64,000 bases of DNA, taken from contig NZ_AP028066.1 of assembly GCF_030297135.1 (NCBI RefSeq), positions 620,001-684,000 of the forward strand, written 5' to 3'. Of the stretch, positions 51,617 to 59,911 are shown one piece after another (positions within the stretch are counted from its first letter, which is position 1; each line of letters begins with the position of its first letter). The stretch is from Pseudoalteromonas apostichopi. Its GTDB lineage: Bacteria; Pseudomonadota; Gammaproteobacteria; Enterobacterales; Alteromonadaceae. The translations under genes were made by a program, and so were the position numbers. Under the pieces are notes generated by a model. That model was given only the letters and a program-made list of their open reading frames with translations. It made no database searches and had not been told where the DNA came from.

Positions 51617-53452
51617 TTAGCTCCAAAGCAACAAGGGAAATACACCCCAAAGTGCTAAAATGAGTGACCATTGCAAAGCAGCTACCATTGCTAAACTATT
51701 TAACAAATTCATTTTACTCAACTTTTCATGAGCAAATATACGCCATAACCCGTAAGTCATAGCAAACGGTAATATTGTCGTGGCTAATGCTAACAATGCA
51801 CTGGCAAGTGTAAACTCACCAATATTTAAAAATGATTGAGTTAAAAATAAAGGCAGCGGTACAAAAAGAAATAACGTCGCCGTAAAAGGCAATAATAGAG
51901 GTGACGACAAGCGTAATTGCCCCTTAACCAAGCAAATAGCGCCATATACTAATATCCATAGTATGGCGATTACGCCGATGGCGAGGCTGAGCCACATCGG
52001 CAGTAACTTCCAAAGACTGGTTTGTTCATATGTTCGAAAACCATCACTGATCATATGTTGACCATTTTCAGAAATATACAGAGTGTGTGAAGGAAATCGC
52101 TTTGTTTTTTCACGAAACAAATTATCGCCTATAGCTAGCAAGGTTTTTTGCTGAGACTGAAATGGTGACAATGTTAGCGTTTCGCCATTTGAGCTCACTG
52201 TTGCAAAATGAAGTAGACGATCAAAATAGGCAAATCTTTTCATTCTGTTTGGGGAAAGCGTGTAAAACCCTTGCCAATCATCAAGCGCTACTTGCGCTTT
52301 TGATGGAGCTATTGCATCGGCCTTATTTACACCAAGGTTGCTAATCAGCATGCTATCAAATTGTTTGTAATTTGCAGTTTCTACATCGGCATTAAAAGCG
52401 ATAAAAAATGCTTTTTTTTGCTCAGGAAAAAAACAAAAGTTGGTCCGGTAACCTAAAGTAGAGCCACTGTGGCATTTGCCAACCACATTATGCCGGTCAC
52501 GTGTAGTTACCCCTAGCGCATAGCCTATATCAGTTAAATTATTTAAGGCAGCTTCTGTTTTAAAAGGCTTTCCCATGCTTGTTAATAGTGTCGGTTCAAT
52601 AAATATGCGGTCATTAATCTTGCCATCGCCCATTAAAAACTGCGCAAACAAAGCCATATCATAAGCAGTCGTTGTAAACTGCCCTGCCGGTCTTAAAAAC
52701 ATTGGTAACGTGGCTTGGCTAACGCCATTTTCAAAATGGCCCATAGCAAGCGCAGGATCGCTAAACTGTCCTACTTGAGAAACAAAATTAAATGTACTCA
52801 TGTGCATACCCAGCGGCTCAAGCAAGTGTTTATCTAAGTAAGATTCATAGCGCTCTTTAACAACGGCTTCAATCACCATAGCTAAAATTGCATAACCAAG
52901 ATTAGAATAGGATAAGCGGCTTCCGGGGCGATTTCTAATACGCAACTGGCTTTCAATAAAGGTTTCTTTTAGAGCCATATCAGGCTTTGCTTGTGTCGTT
53001 AATAATTGCCAAAGCCGAATGTCTTCAAGCCCTGACGTATGATCAAGTAAATGTCTAACCCGAACTGGTGTGTTCAAGGCCCAAGGATTTTGCAAGCCAA
53101 TATCTGGTAATATTTCAGTAACTGGGGTATCCAAGGAGAGTTTGTTATCTGTTACAAGATGCAACACCCCTGTAGCAATAAGTGTTTTAACGATAGAGCC
53201 TGTTTGCACCTTATTTGCTGTCGTCATAGGTTTTAAATTCGTAAAGTCTGCATAGCCTTTTGCACCTTGCGCAATTTTATTTGCACTCACTGTTGACCAA
53301 ACAACGCCTATTAGAGATTCGTTATGCAAAGAGTGTTCAATTTGATTACTTAACTCTATTTCTGACCCAAACTTTTCGTTAGCCAAGGTTACATGAGATA
53401 CAAAAAATAATGCCGTTACAGCAATAACTAAAAATTTTACAAGGTGTTTCAT
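51617..53452 (-). CDS. Serine hydrolase, beta-lactamase/AmpC-like family, membrane-bound
   Basis: 611 residues. Signal peptide (MKHLVKFLVIAVTALFFVSHVTLA), then a class-C-type serine hydrolase domain: SxxK motif in GSIVKT, YSNLGYA (YxN), HSGSTLGYR (HSG in place of KTG). The C-terminal about 130 residues form four membrane helices (LWLSLAIGVIAILWILVYGAIC, LPFTATLFLFVPLPL..., LASALLALATTILPFAMTY, SLAMVAALQWSLILALWGVFPL). Families like this are penicillin-binding-protein or esterase-type peptidases; beta-lactam hydrolysis is not implied. No obvious operon partner. Confidence 0.85.
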   Translation of the reverse strand: MKHLVKFLVIAVTALFFVSHVTLANEKFGSEIELSNQIEHSLHNESLIGVVWSTVSANKIAQGAKGYADFTNLKPMTTANKVQTGSIVKTLIATGVLHLVTDNKLSLDTPVTEILPDIGLQNPWALNTPVRVRHLLDHTSGLEDIRLWQLLTTQAKPDMALKETFIESQLRIRNRPGSRLSYSNLGYAILAMVIEAVVKERYESYLDKHLLEPLGMHMSTFNFVSQVGQFSDPALAMGHFENGVSQATLPMFLRPAGQFTTTAYDMALFAQFLMGDGKINDRIFIEPTLLTSMGKPFKTEAALNNLTDIGYALGVTTRDRHNVVGKCHSGSTLGYRTNFCFFPEQKKAFFIAFNADVETANYKQFDSMLISNLGVNKADAIAPSKAQVALDDWQGFYTLSPNRMKRFAYFDRLLHFATVSSNGETLTLSPFQSQQKTLLAIGDNLFREKTKRFPSHTLYISENGQHMISDGFRTYEQTSLWKLLPMWLSLAIGVIAILWILVYGAICLVKGQLRLSSPLLLPFTATLFLFVPLPLFLTQSFLNIGEFTLASALLALATTILPFAMTYGLWRIFAHEKLSKMNLLNSLAMVAALQWSLILALWGVFPLLLWS

Positions 53453-53563
53453 GTTTTATTAAACCATTCCTTAGGCAGCAAGAAGTTGACCTGCGGCGTA
53501 TTTAGTAACCGCAAGCTAGAAAGTTATTTATTAAAATTACGACTATAAGCGAGGCGTGATTAT

Positions 53564-54415
53564 TTAGTCATTCATTAAATCTGTAACATCATCGATTAGA
53601 TCATCAAGCTCTTCACGAACATTTCGACGCTGTTTGTCTGTAAGTGTTGGTTTTAAGGCAAGCAGTAAGGTTACGTAGTCATCTAGATTTTTATCGTCAG
53701 CTTTGATTAATTCATCACTCATAAAAGCCAAACGATTATTAATGATCACCGCTAACTGTTGATCAAAATCCGCAGGCTTAGTTTTTTGCATAAACAAGGA
53801 TTTTAAAGCATCTAAGCGCTTTTGTTTGTACTGCATCCAAAGTAAATATGTACTAATGCGAGTGTTAGATGCCGATTCGATCAGTGCTTTTTGTTCAGCT
53901 GATAACTTTGTGCCAAACCACTCTTTATAGTTCTCAAGATTTTCATCTAGACGTGCTTGTTTGTGCTGCTCAGCAGATTTTTCTTGATGCTCTAAATATT
54001 CTTCATTGATTTTATCTTGCAGTGCCGCTACAAATTCAACTCGTTGTTCATAACTCAATGCGTTTGCTAAATCGATCAATTCTGGTTCTAGCTTATCAAC
54101 TAGTGTTTGCCAATGTTGCTTTGCTTGGCTGAAATGCTGTTTTAATTGAGCGTGATTAACGTCAGTTTCTAACATTAGTTTTAAACTTTCTAAGTCATGT
54201 TTATAAAGAGGTAGTTGAGTCTCTCGATGCCAATCACGGCTGGTTTTAACTATATGTTCAAACTTTTCAGCTTGCTCATTGTTTAAGTCAACATAATCAT
54301 CAATCCAAAATCCTGACAGCCAACCTAAATTGTTATAAGTGAAGCTAGGAGAACAACCAGCAACTGCAAAAAGTAAACTCAATGTGATTAAACACTTTGC
54401 TATTTTTTTCATCAT
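53564..54415 (-). CDS. DUF6279 family lipoprotein
   Basis: 283 residues from ATG 54415. Lipoprotein signal MMKKIAKCLITLSLLFAVAGC (lipobox VAGC), then SPSFTYNNLGWLSGFWIDDYVDLNNEQAEKFEHIVKTSRDWHRETQLPLYKHDLESLKLMLE, the pattern of the DUF6279 family of gammaproteobacteria. The mature part is almost entirely helical and charged. Function unknown. It is divergent from the Fur-controlled RNA region. Confidence 0.85.
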   Translation of the reverse strand: MMKKIAKCLITLSLLFAVAGCSPSFTYNNLGWLSGFWIDDYVDLNNEQAEKFEHIVKTSRDWHRETQLPLYKHDLESLKLMLETDVNHAQLKQHFSQAKQHWQTLVDKLEPELIDLANALSYEQRVEFVAALQDKINEEYLEHQEKSAEQHKQARLDENLENYKEWFGTKLSAEQKALIESASNTRISTYLLWMQYKQKRLDALKSLFMQKTKPADFDQQLAVIINNRLAFMSDELIKADDKNLDDYVTLLLALKPTLTDKQRRNVREELDDLIDDVTDLMND

Positions 54416-54494
54416 ACTCAATTTATTAATCTATTTTTAATTAGTACCTTATTAAGTTAACACTGAGAATAAATAATCAGCAAGATCCTATAAA

Positions 54495-54509
54495 TGAAAT
54501 TAATTATCA
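54495..54509. promoter_or_regulatory. Fur box 1
   Basis: TGAAATTAATTATCA fits the 15-base Fur consensus TGATAATNATTATCA at 12 of 14 fixed positions. It lies just upstream of the -35 box TTGACG (54518-54523). Confidence 0.72.
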
Positions 54510-54515
54510 TTTAAG

Positions 54516-54551
54516 TGTTGACGCCCACGTTAATCTAAGTAATAATCGTTA
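54516..54551 (+). promoter_or_regulatory. Sigma-70 promoter of the RyhB-like RNA
   Basis: TTGACG (54518-54523), 16 bases, TAATAA (54540-54545). This directs transcription rightwards starting near 54552. Fur boxes flank and overlap it, so iron would repress it. Confidence 0.65.
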
Positions 54552-54554
54552 TCA
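54540..54554. promoter_or_regulatory. Fur box 2
   Basis: TAATAATCGTTATCA (minus strand TGATAACGATTATTA) matches the Fur consensus at 12 of 14 positions. It covers the -10 box and predicted start of the RNA, an ideal repression position. Confidence 0.75.
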
Positions 54555-54764
54555 ACAAGTTCAGGTAGGCTATTAATCTCACAACAATATCAATGTCTAT
54601 AAGGCTTTGATGGTGTTTTTCTGGATTTGTTCAAGATTTAACACTTGATTGTTTGCGGCTTCCTCGACCCAAGCAGCGACATAAAACGTTACACTTTACT
54701 TGCTACATTGCTCATATCGGTGACGGTAGATATGACACTAAAAAGCCCATCATGGGCTTTTTTT
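54552..54764 (+). ncRNA. ryhB: RyhB-like Fur-regulated small RNA (candidate)
   Basis: A predicted transcript of about 210 bases between two divergent protein genes, with no ORF of note. It holds TACATTGCTCATAT near 54703-54716; ACATTGCTCA is identical to the conserved target-pairing core of E. coli RyhB (GACATTGCTCACATTG). It starts at a Fur-flanked promoter and ends at a strong terminator. Vibrio cholerae RyhB is similarly long (over 200 bases). RyhB pairs with mRNAs of iron proteins via Hfq when iron is low. The match is short, so homology rests on the core plus promoter logic plus terminator. Confidence 0.65.
54741..54764 (+). terminator. Intrinsic terminator of the RyhB-like RNA
   Basis: GCCC (54745-54748) and GGGC (54754-54757) with loop ATCAT, flanked by an A-run on the left and seven T on the right. 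A-T pairs extend the stem. Strong Rho-independent terminator; it could also stop leftward transcription. The remaining 54765-54961 is the promoter region of the Sel1 gene. Confidence 0.9.
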
Positions 54765-54961
54765 ATTTCTTTAATTTTTCTGTAAAATCTGTATCTTAAG
54801 CCTACTTGTTAATTACAACGCTTGCCGCTGTCTATAAATTAGGCATTTACAGCTGTTGGGTCTAAACTATAAGAGATGTTTTGCTCAGTGACTGTTTGGC
54901 AATGCATTTTATCAATAGCTGATTGCCTATTATTGATACATAACACATTTGGAGGCAGACT

Positions 54962-55684
54962 ATGATCAAGCCTAATTTTAAATCACTACTGTTCGCTAGT
55001 ACGTTAATCCTCTCACCTTTTGCAAATGCCAGCCTTGAAGATGCCCAATTAGCGGCTAATGAAGGTCGTTTTGAAGAAGCACTTCATGAATTTAATTACC
55101 TTGCTGATAGAGGTTATGCCCCTGCAATCTATGAGCTTGCTAAAATGTACGAAGGTGGTTTTGGTGTGCAACGAGACTATCGAAAAGCGGCAGAGTTGTA
55201 TGAAAAGGCTGTAAAGAAAGTACATGCTGATTCAATGTTTGCATTGGGTGTGCTTTATCAAGAAGGTAAAGGTGTTAAACTTGATAAAGAAAAAGCGATT
55301 TCACTTTTTGAAATGGCATCAAAAAAGAATCACCCTGCAGCTCAATATAATTTAGGCGTTATGTACGCTAATGGCGAAGGTGTTATTCAAGATTATCGCA
55401 CCGCGCTTAGCTGGTACCAAAAAGCTGCAGCGAATAACTTTACTCTTGCTCAGTTTAATATGGCCTTGATGTACTACGAAGGTTTAGGAGTACCCAAGAA
55501 CCTTGAGAAATCATACATTTGGAATACAATTGCTGAGTACAATGGCAATATGAATGCAAGTCATAGTCGTAAACTAGATGAGCGCAATATGATGCCTGCA
55601 GAAATTGAAGCTGCTAAAGAAAAAGCAGACGCAATTTATGCAAAAATACAGGCAGGCCTTTACGCCCCTGACGGACGTTTGTAA
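54962..55684 (+). CDS. Sel1-repeat (TPR-like) exported protein
   Basis: 240 residues with a signal peptide (MIKPNFKSLLFASTLILSPFANA) and four Sel1-like repeats of about 36 residues (APAIYELAKMYEGGFGVQRDYRKAAELYEKA; ADSMFALGVLYQEGKGVKLDKEKAISLFEMA; PAAQYNLGVMYANGEGVIQDYRTALSWYQKA; TLAQFNMALMYYEGLGVPKNLEKSYIWN). Such solenoids mediate protein contacts in the periplasm; the partner is unknown. GGAGG lies five bases before the ATG. Confidence 0.9.
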   Translation: MIKPNFKSLLFASTLILSPFANASLEDAQLAANEGRFEEALHEFNYLADRGYAPAIYELAKMYEGGFGVQRDYRKAAELYEKAVKKVHADSMFALGVLYQEGKGVKLDKEKAISLFEMASKKNHPAAQYNLGVMYANGEGVIQDYRTALSWYQKAAANNFTLAQFNMALMYYEGLGVPKNLEKSYIWNTIAEYNGNMNASHSRKLDERNMMPAEIEAAKEKADAIYAKIQAGLYAPDGRL

Positions 55685-55703
55685 ACAAGTAATGTACTTG
55701 CGC

Positions 55704-57116
55704 TTAACGGCGCAAGTACATCCATTTTAACAGTTTAATTAACAGCTTATTTTGTTTTAACAATAGGCTTGTGCGTGGATTAAACTTTCCTGATACTAGG
55801 GTATTTCTTGCGTGGCTAAAGGTTTTAAATCCCTCAACACCATGATAGTGCCCCATTCCTGATTCACCAATGCCACCAAACGGTAACTGATCTGCTGTAA
55901 CCTGCATAAGTACATCGTTAATCGCTAATGTACCGCTTCTGATTGATGAACTTAGCTTACTAATTTTCTCTTTGTCATGGCCCAATATATATAATGCAAG
56001 TGGTGAGGAGTCACCATTGATGGTGTCAATCACTTGTTGCTCTGATTCATAACTTTTAATAGGTAGTAAAGGGCCAAAGATCTCATCTTGCATTACACGC
56101 ATATCATCATTAACTTGCGTTAAAATATGTAACCCCATGCGATGTTTAAGTTCATCAACTTGGTGCCCTTCAATAGGCTCAAACACTTGTGCACCTTTGT
56201 CTTTTGCATCAAGCAGTGTTGCGCTTAAACGTTGGTACTGCGCATCAGAGACGATTGAAGTTAGGTTTTTACCTTCAACACCTTGTTTATAATACTTCTT
56301 ATAAAGCTCACTCAACTGTAAGACTAACTGATGTTCAAGCTTTTTAGGCACAAACACATAATCTGGCGCGACACATATTTGCCCCGCGTTGTTTAATTTA
56401 CCAAATAATAGTGTTTTTGCAGCTTCTTTAATATTCACATCTTCTAAAATCACTACCGGTGACTTGCCACCTAACTCAAGAGTCACAGGGGTTAGGTTTT
56501 TACTGGCAGCTTGCATTACTTTGCGGCCTACTGATGTCGAGCCTGTAAAAAGTAAGTGGGCAAACGGTAGGTCACAAAAGCATGCTGCGGTATCGGCTTC
56601 ACCTTCAACAATGATGCAGTGTTCTGCAACTGTATCTGCCATCAGCTGTTTGATAACATTATTGGTATGTGGCGTAAATTCGCTTAGCTTTAACATCACT
56701 CTGTTACCAGCCGCTATTGCGCTTATAACTGGCACTAAAGCCAATTGAATTGGGTAGTTCCAAGGTGCGATAACGCCTACTACACCCTTAGGTTGGTAAT
56801 GAATATGCGCTGATGAAGGCCACAAACTAATACCGACGCTGCGCGATTCGTTACGGGCCCATTTAGGTAAACGTTTTATTGTATCACTAATCGATTTCAC
56901 AGTTGGCAGCAGATCGCCTAACACTGTATCAAACTCAGTACGATAACCAAAGTCTTTACTGGTTGCTGCAACTAAGGCCTGTTCATTTTCAATGAGGCGA
57001 GTTTTGATGGTTTTTAAAAGCTTAATACGCTTATCAAGCGCTAAATAAGGCTCAGCCAAAAAGGCGTCATTAAGTTTTAAAAATTTGCTGTGTAATTGTG
57101 CGTATATATCAGTCAA
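55704..57116 (-). CDS. NAD(P)-dependent aldehyde dehydrogenase (coniferyl aldehyde dehydrogenase-like)
   Basis: 470 residues, ALDH superfamily. Motifs: VVGVIAPWNYPIQLALVPVISAIAAGN, FTGSTSVGRKVM (coenzyme binding), LELGGKSP (general base Glu) and NAGQICVAPDYVF (catalytic Cys), with the C-terminal membrane-like end LLLKQNKLLIKLLKWMYLRR. Length and GxxWNYP pattern place it near coniferyl aldehyde dehydrogenases (CalB). Oxidises an aldehyde to the acid; true substrate unknown. It lies 134 bp after the DASS symporter stop, with a strong terminator between, so it has its own promoter. Confidence 0.85.
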   Translation of the reverse strand: MTDIYAQLHSKFLKLNDAFLAEPYLALDKRIKLLKTIKTRLIENEQALVAATSKDFGYRTEFDTVLGDLLPTVKSISDTIKRLPKWARNESRSVGISLWPSSAHIHYQPKGVVGVIAPWNYPIQLALVPVISAIAAGNRVMLKLSEFTPHTNNVIKQLMADTVAEHCIIVEGEADTAACFCDLPFAHLLFTGSTSVGRKVMQAASKNLTPVTLELGGKSPVVILEDVNIKEAAKTLLFGKLNNAGQICVAPDYVFVPKKLEHQLVLQLSELYKKYYKQGVEGKNLTSIVSDAQYQRLSATLLDAKDKGAQVFEPIEGHQVDELKHRMGLHILTQVNDDMRVMQDEIFGPLLPIKSYESEQQVIDTINGDSSPLALYILGHDKEKISKLSSSIRSGTLAINDVLMQVTADQLPFGGIGESGMGHYHGVEGFKTFSHARNTLVSGKFNPRTSLLLKQNKLLIKLLKWMYLRR

Positions 57117-57185
57117 AAGGTCATCTCTTGATAAACGATTTTAGCCACTATAACCAGCTATAATTATCTGAGCAACTTTATAAAT

Positions 57186-57215
57186 GTAAAAACAGCGCTC
57201 ATAGTGAGCGCTGTT
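57186..57215 (-). terminator. Intrinsic terminator of the porin-DASS operon
   Basis: On the minus strand AACAGCGCTCA and TGAGCGCTGTT pair perfectly (57205-57215 and 57191-57201) over a 3-base loop, followed by TTT. It lies 35 bp after the symporter stop codon. Confidence 0.88.
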
Positions 57216-57250
57216 GATGGTTGGATTAGGTTGAAAACTTTTAAACTTAT

Positions 57251-58729
57251 CTAAAAGCCAAACACAACTGCTGCAATGGTCATAGTTACTAAAGTGATCA
57301 TCGCAATAGCAATAATGTTTAGTGCAAAACCAGATCGGATCATATCGCGCATTTGAATTTGTCCTGAGCCAAATACAATCGCATTTGGCGGTGTTGCAAC
57401 TGGCATCATAAACGCACAACTACACGCGATTGCCGCAGGAATGACCCACACAAGAGGTGTACCAAATACAGATTCAGCAACCGGGCCTAAAAGTGGAAGG
57501 AAGCCTGCGGCTGTTGCTGTATTACTCGTGATCTCAGTTAAGAACGTAATTAAAGTAGCAACTGCTAGAACACTTAGTACCAAAGGTATAGCACTTGCAC
57601 CCTCTATCATGTGCGCAATGTATTCAGCTAGACCTGATGATTTAATTTGCGCAGCAAGTGTTAAACCACCGCCGAATAGTAATAACACACCCCATGGAAC
57701 CTTAGCAGCGCTTTCCCAGTCAAGAATACGCTCACCATCACCTTTGTTTGCTGGTAAGACAAATAACAATAGTGCCGCAGCAATCGCAATACCAGTGTCA
57801 GAGATTTTTAAACCCGACAGATCGGCAAGTACAGGTCTAAAGATCCAACAAACAGCTGCTAAGACAAAGACTGCTGCTACGCCTTTTTCAGCGCGCTGCA
57901 TTTTACCAAGCTCTTGTAACTGCGATAAGAATAACGATTTCGTATCTTTACTTGCTGCTTTTGCACATTGTGTATCTACTTTGTAAGCAAACTTAGTTAA
58001 CCAAACCCAGCATAAAATCAGCATAACTGTTGCAAGTGGTACACCTACTTTCATCCACTGTGCAAAACCTATTTCGATTTTGTAGCTATCTGATAAATAC
58101 GCAGCCATTAACGCATTTGGCGGCGTACCAATTAACGTTGCAATACCACCGATACTCGCACCATAAGCAATCGACAGTAACATTGATTTACCAAACTGGT
58201 CATTATCAGGGTTAGATTGCTTCACCAACATAGTAATCGACATAGCAATCGGTAACATCATCACAGCGGTAGCTGTATTTGACATCCACATTGATAAAAA
58301 TGCCGTTACTAACATCATGGCTAAAATTTGTAGGCTTGGCTTAGTCCCTGCTCGAAGCATAGTATTAAGCGCAATACGTTTATGTAAACCCCAACGCTCC
58401 ATCGCAATTGAGATTAAAAAACCGCCCAAGAATAAAAAGATCAAAGGGTGTGCATAAGGCGACGCGACCCCTTTGATTGCAGCAATGCCAGCAAGAGGTG
58501 ATATAACCAGTGGCAATAATGAAGTAGCAGGAATTGGCACAACTTCGCTTACCCACCAAGAAGCCATCCAAAAAGCAAGGCCCGCAGTGCGAAGTGCAGA
58601 CACACTCATTCCCGCTGGTGGATCAATTAAGCAAGTTAATAGCATTACTAATGGGCCAAGCAGTAACATGACTGTGCTCATTAATGGACGTGGCTGAGAG
58701 CCATCTTTTGTTTGATTTACTAATGACAT
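57251..58729 (-). CDS. DASS-family sodium:dicarboxylate symporter
   Basis: 492 residues, about 12 membrane helices. Two Ser-Asn-Thr motifs typical of SLC13/DASS transporters: MSNTATAVMMLPIAMSI in the first half and TSNTATAAGFLPLLGP in the second, which bind sodium and carboxylate. Imports C4-dicarboxylates (succinate, fumarate, malate) or related acids. It starts nine bases after the porin stop, so the two form an operon under the sigma-54 promoter. DctB/DctD are encoded just upstream in the same direction. Confidence 0.92.
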   Translation of the reverse strand: MSLVNQTKDGSQPRPLMSTVMLLLGPLVMLLTCLIDPPAGMSVSALRTAGLAFWMASWWVSEVVPIPATSLLPLVISPLAGIAAIKGVASPYAHPLIFLFLGGFLISIAMERWGLHKRIALNTMLRAGTKPSLQILAMMLVTAFLSMWMSNTATAVMMLPIAMSITMLVKQSNPDNDQFGKSMLLSIAYGASIGGIATLIGTPPNALMAAYLSDSYKIEIGFAQWMKVGVPLATVMLILCWVWLTKFAYKVDTQCAKAASKDTKSLFLSQLQELGKMQRAEKGVAAVFVLAAVCWIFRPVLADLSGLKISDTGIAIAAALLLFVLPANKGDGERILDWESAAKVPWGVLLLFGGGLTLAAQIKSSGLAEYIAHMIEGASAIPLVLSVLAVATLITFLTEITSNTATAAGFLPLLGPVAESVFGTPLVWVIPAAIACSCAFMMPVATPPNAIVFGSGQIQMRDMIRSGFALNIIAIAMITLVTMTIAAVVFGF

Positions 58730-58738
58730 ACCTACTCC

Positions 58739-59698
58739 TTAGAACTTGTATTTAAGGCCAATTGCAACGCTGTTGTCAGATTCAAGTTCTAAATCTAAAT
58801 CAGTATAGAATAAGTAGGCTGTGGTTTGTTTATCAAAAACATAATCAACACCTGCTGTCCATTGTTTACCTTCTTCAGCATGGCGAATTTTTGAGTCATC
58901 TTTAACGTACTGAAGCTTAGGTACCCATTTATCGATAGCATAGCTTGCACTGAGTGCGTAGCCATTACCTTCTTTACTGCCATCTGTTGATTCACTGCGT
59001 TGGAATAAGCCCGCAAGTTGTAGGTTTTCATGTTTCCATGCTGCAACCACACGGCTTGCAGTCAACTTGTTAAGTGCATCAACATGGCTGATAGCTAAAT
59101 AGTAGTCTTTTGATTTTAATGCACGGTCACCATAAATAACGGTTGCAGCAAAACCATCTTCATCGTTACTACTGTCATCTTTTGGTGCATAAGTTAGCGC
59201 AAGCGATGCGCCACCATAGGTTTTTGAGCTATAGGTAATTGTATCACCAATACGGTCTTGACCAGGGATCAACTGGGCAATGTCAGCTTGCGTTTCGTTA
59301 AAACCGTCAACTTTACCTTCTGAGTATTTAAAACGAGTATCGTTACGACCCACAACGACTTCACCAAAATCACCTGCTAGACCTAAGTAGGTATTACGAG
59401 CAGAAAATGGTTCACTGGTATCGTCATGCTCGAAGCCTTTTACTTGCACTTCGTATTTGAATACCGCTTTTAGCGATTCAGTTAGTTTATGACTACCTTT
59501 AATACCAATACGAGAAAAAGGTGCTTCAATTTGAGTGCCTTCATCTGCATAGCGCATAACGCCAGTATCTGTGTTTGCTATTTGAACTTCTGCTTTACCA
59601 TATACAGCGTAATCTGCTGCCATTGCTGAGCCCGCTGTGCTCGCTAAAATCACAGCCGCTGCTACGCGTGTTTTGTTATGAGTGAATATTGTTGTCAT
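58739..59698 (-). CDS. Outer membrane porin, probably for dicarboxylates
   Basis: 319 residues with signal peptide (MTTIFTHNKTRVAAAVILASTAGSAMA-ADY) and a beta-barrel rhythm ending in GLKYKF, the aromatic C-terminus of porins; typical gammaproteobacterial general porin start DYAVYGKAEVQIANTD. It passes small acids through the outer membrane for the symporter whose gene follows nine bases later. AAGGGG precedes the ATG; a sigma-54 promoter lies 46 bp upstream. Confidence 0.9.
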   Translation of the reverse strand: MTTIFTHNKTRVAAAVILASTAGSAMAADYAVYGKAEVQIANTDTGVMRYADEGTQIEAPFSRIGIKGSHKLTESLKAVFKYEVQVKGFEHDDTSEPFSARNTYLGLAGDFGEVVVGRNDTRFKYSEGKVDGFNETQADIAQLIPGQDRIGDTITYSSKTYGGASLALTYAPKDDSSNDEDGFAATVIYGDRALKSKDYYLAISHVDALNKLTASRVVAAWKHENLQLAGLFQRSESTDGSKEGNGYALSASYAIDKWVPKLQYVKDDSKIRHAEEGKQWTAGVDYVFDKQTTAYLFYTDLDLELESDNSVAIGLKYKF

Positions 59699-59743
59699 TA
59701 TGCGCCCCTTATTAGGTTCAAATTGTTGTTCCTAACTGTTAAG

Positions 59744-59758
59744 GCAAGTAGGTTGCCA
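59744..59758 (-). promoter_or_regulatory. Sigma-54 promoter of the porin-DASS operon
   Basis: On the minus strand TGGCAACCTACTTGC keeps the -24 GG and -12 GC with exact sigma-54 spacing (consensus TGGCACGNNNNTTGC). Predicted start near 59732, about 34 bases before the porin ATG. DctD, a sigma-54 activator, is encoded next door. Confidence 0.8.
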
Positions 59759-59811
59759 ACTTAGTTAATTTATAAAAAAACTATAAATAACAAAAGATTA
59801 ACTTCATTGGC

Positions 59812-59874
59812 TTAGTGGAGACTGAGTTTTATGGGTGGATCTCCACACATTTTTAAGATTGTGTTGTCACCTGT
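59812..59874. promoter_or_regulatory. Possible DctD activator sites
   Basis: Three GTGGA-type motifs lie upstream of the sigma-54 promoter: TAGTGGAGAC near 59814, the perfect 12-bp dyad GTGGATCTCCAC (59835-59846), and on the minus strand GGGTGGAACAGGTGAC near 59868-59884. They are about 60-130 bases from the promoter, the distance expected for an activator's upstream sites. Confidence 0.5.
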
Positions 59875-59911
59875 TCCACCCATTATCTTTAATTAACTGT
59901 AGATGTACTGG

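Noticed and set aside
57141..57419. Minus-strand Cys-rich frame at the DASS gene end
   Set aside because: Lies in another frame over the DASS end and through a terminator; no homology.
57441..57986. Long plus-strand frame inside DASS
   Set aside because: Shadow frame; the minus-strand DASS protein is clearly real.
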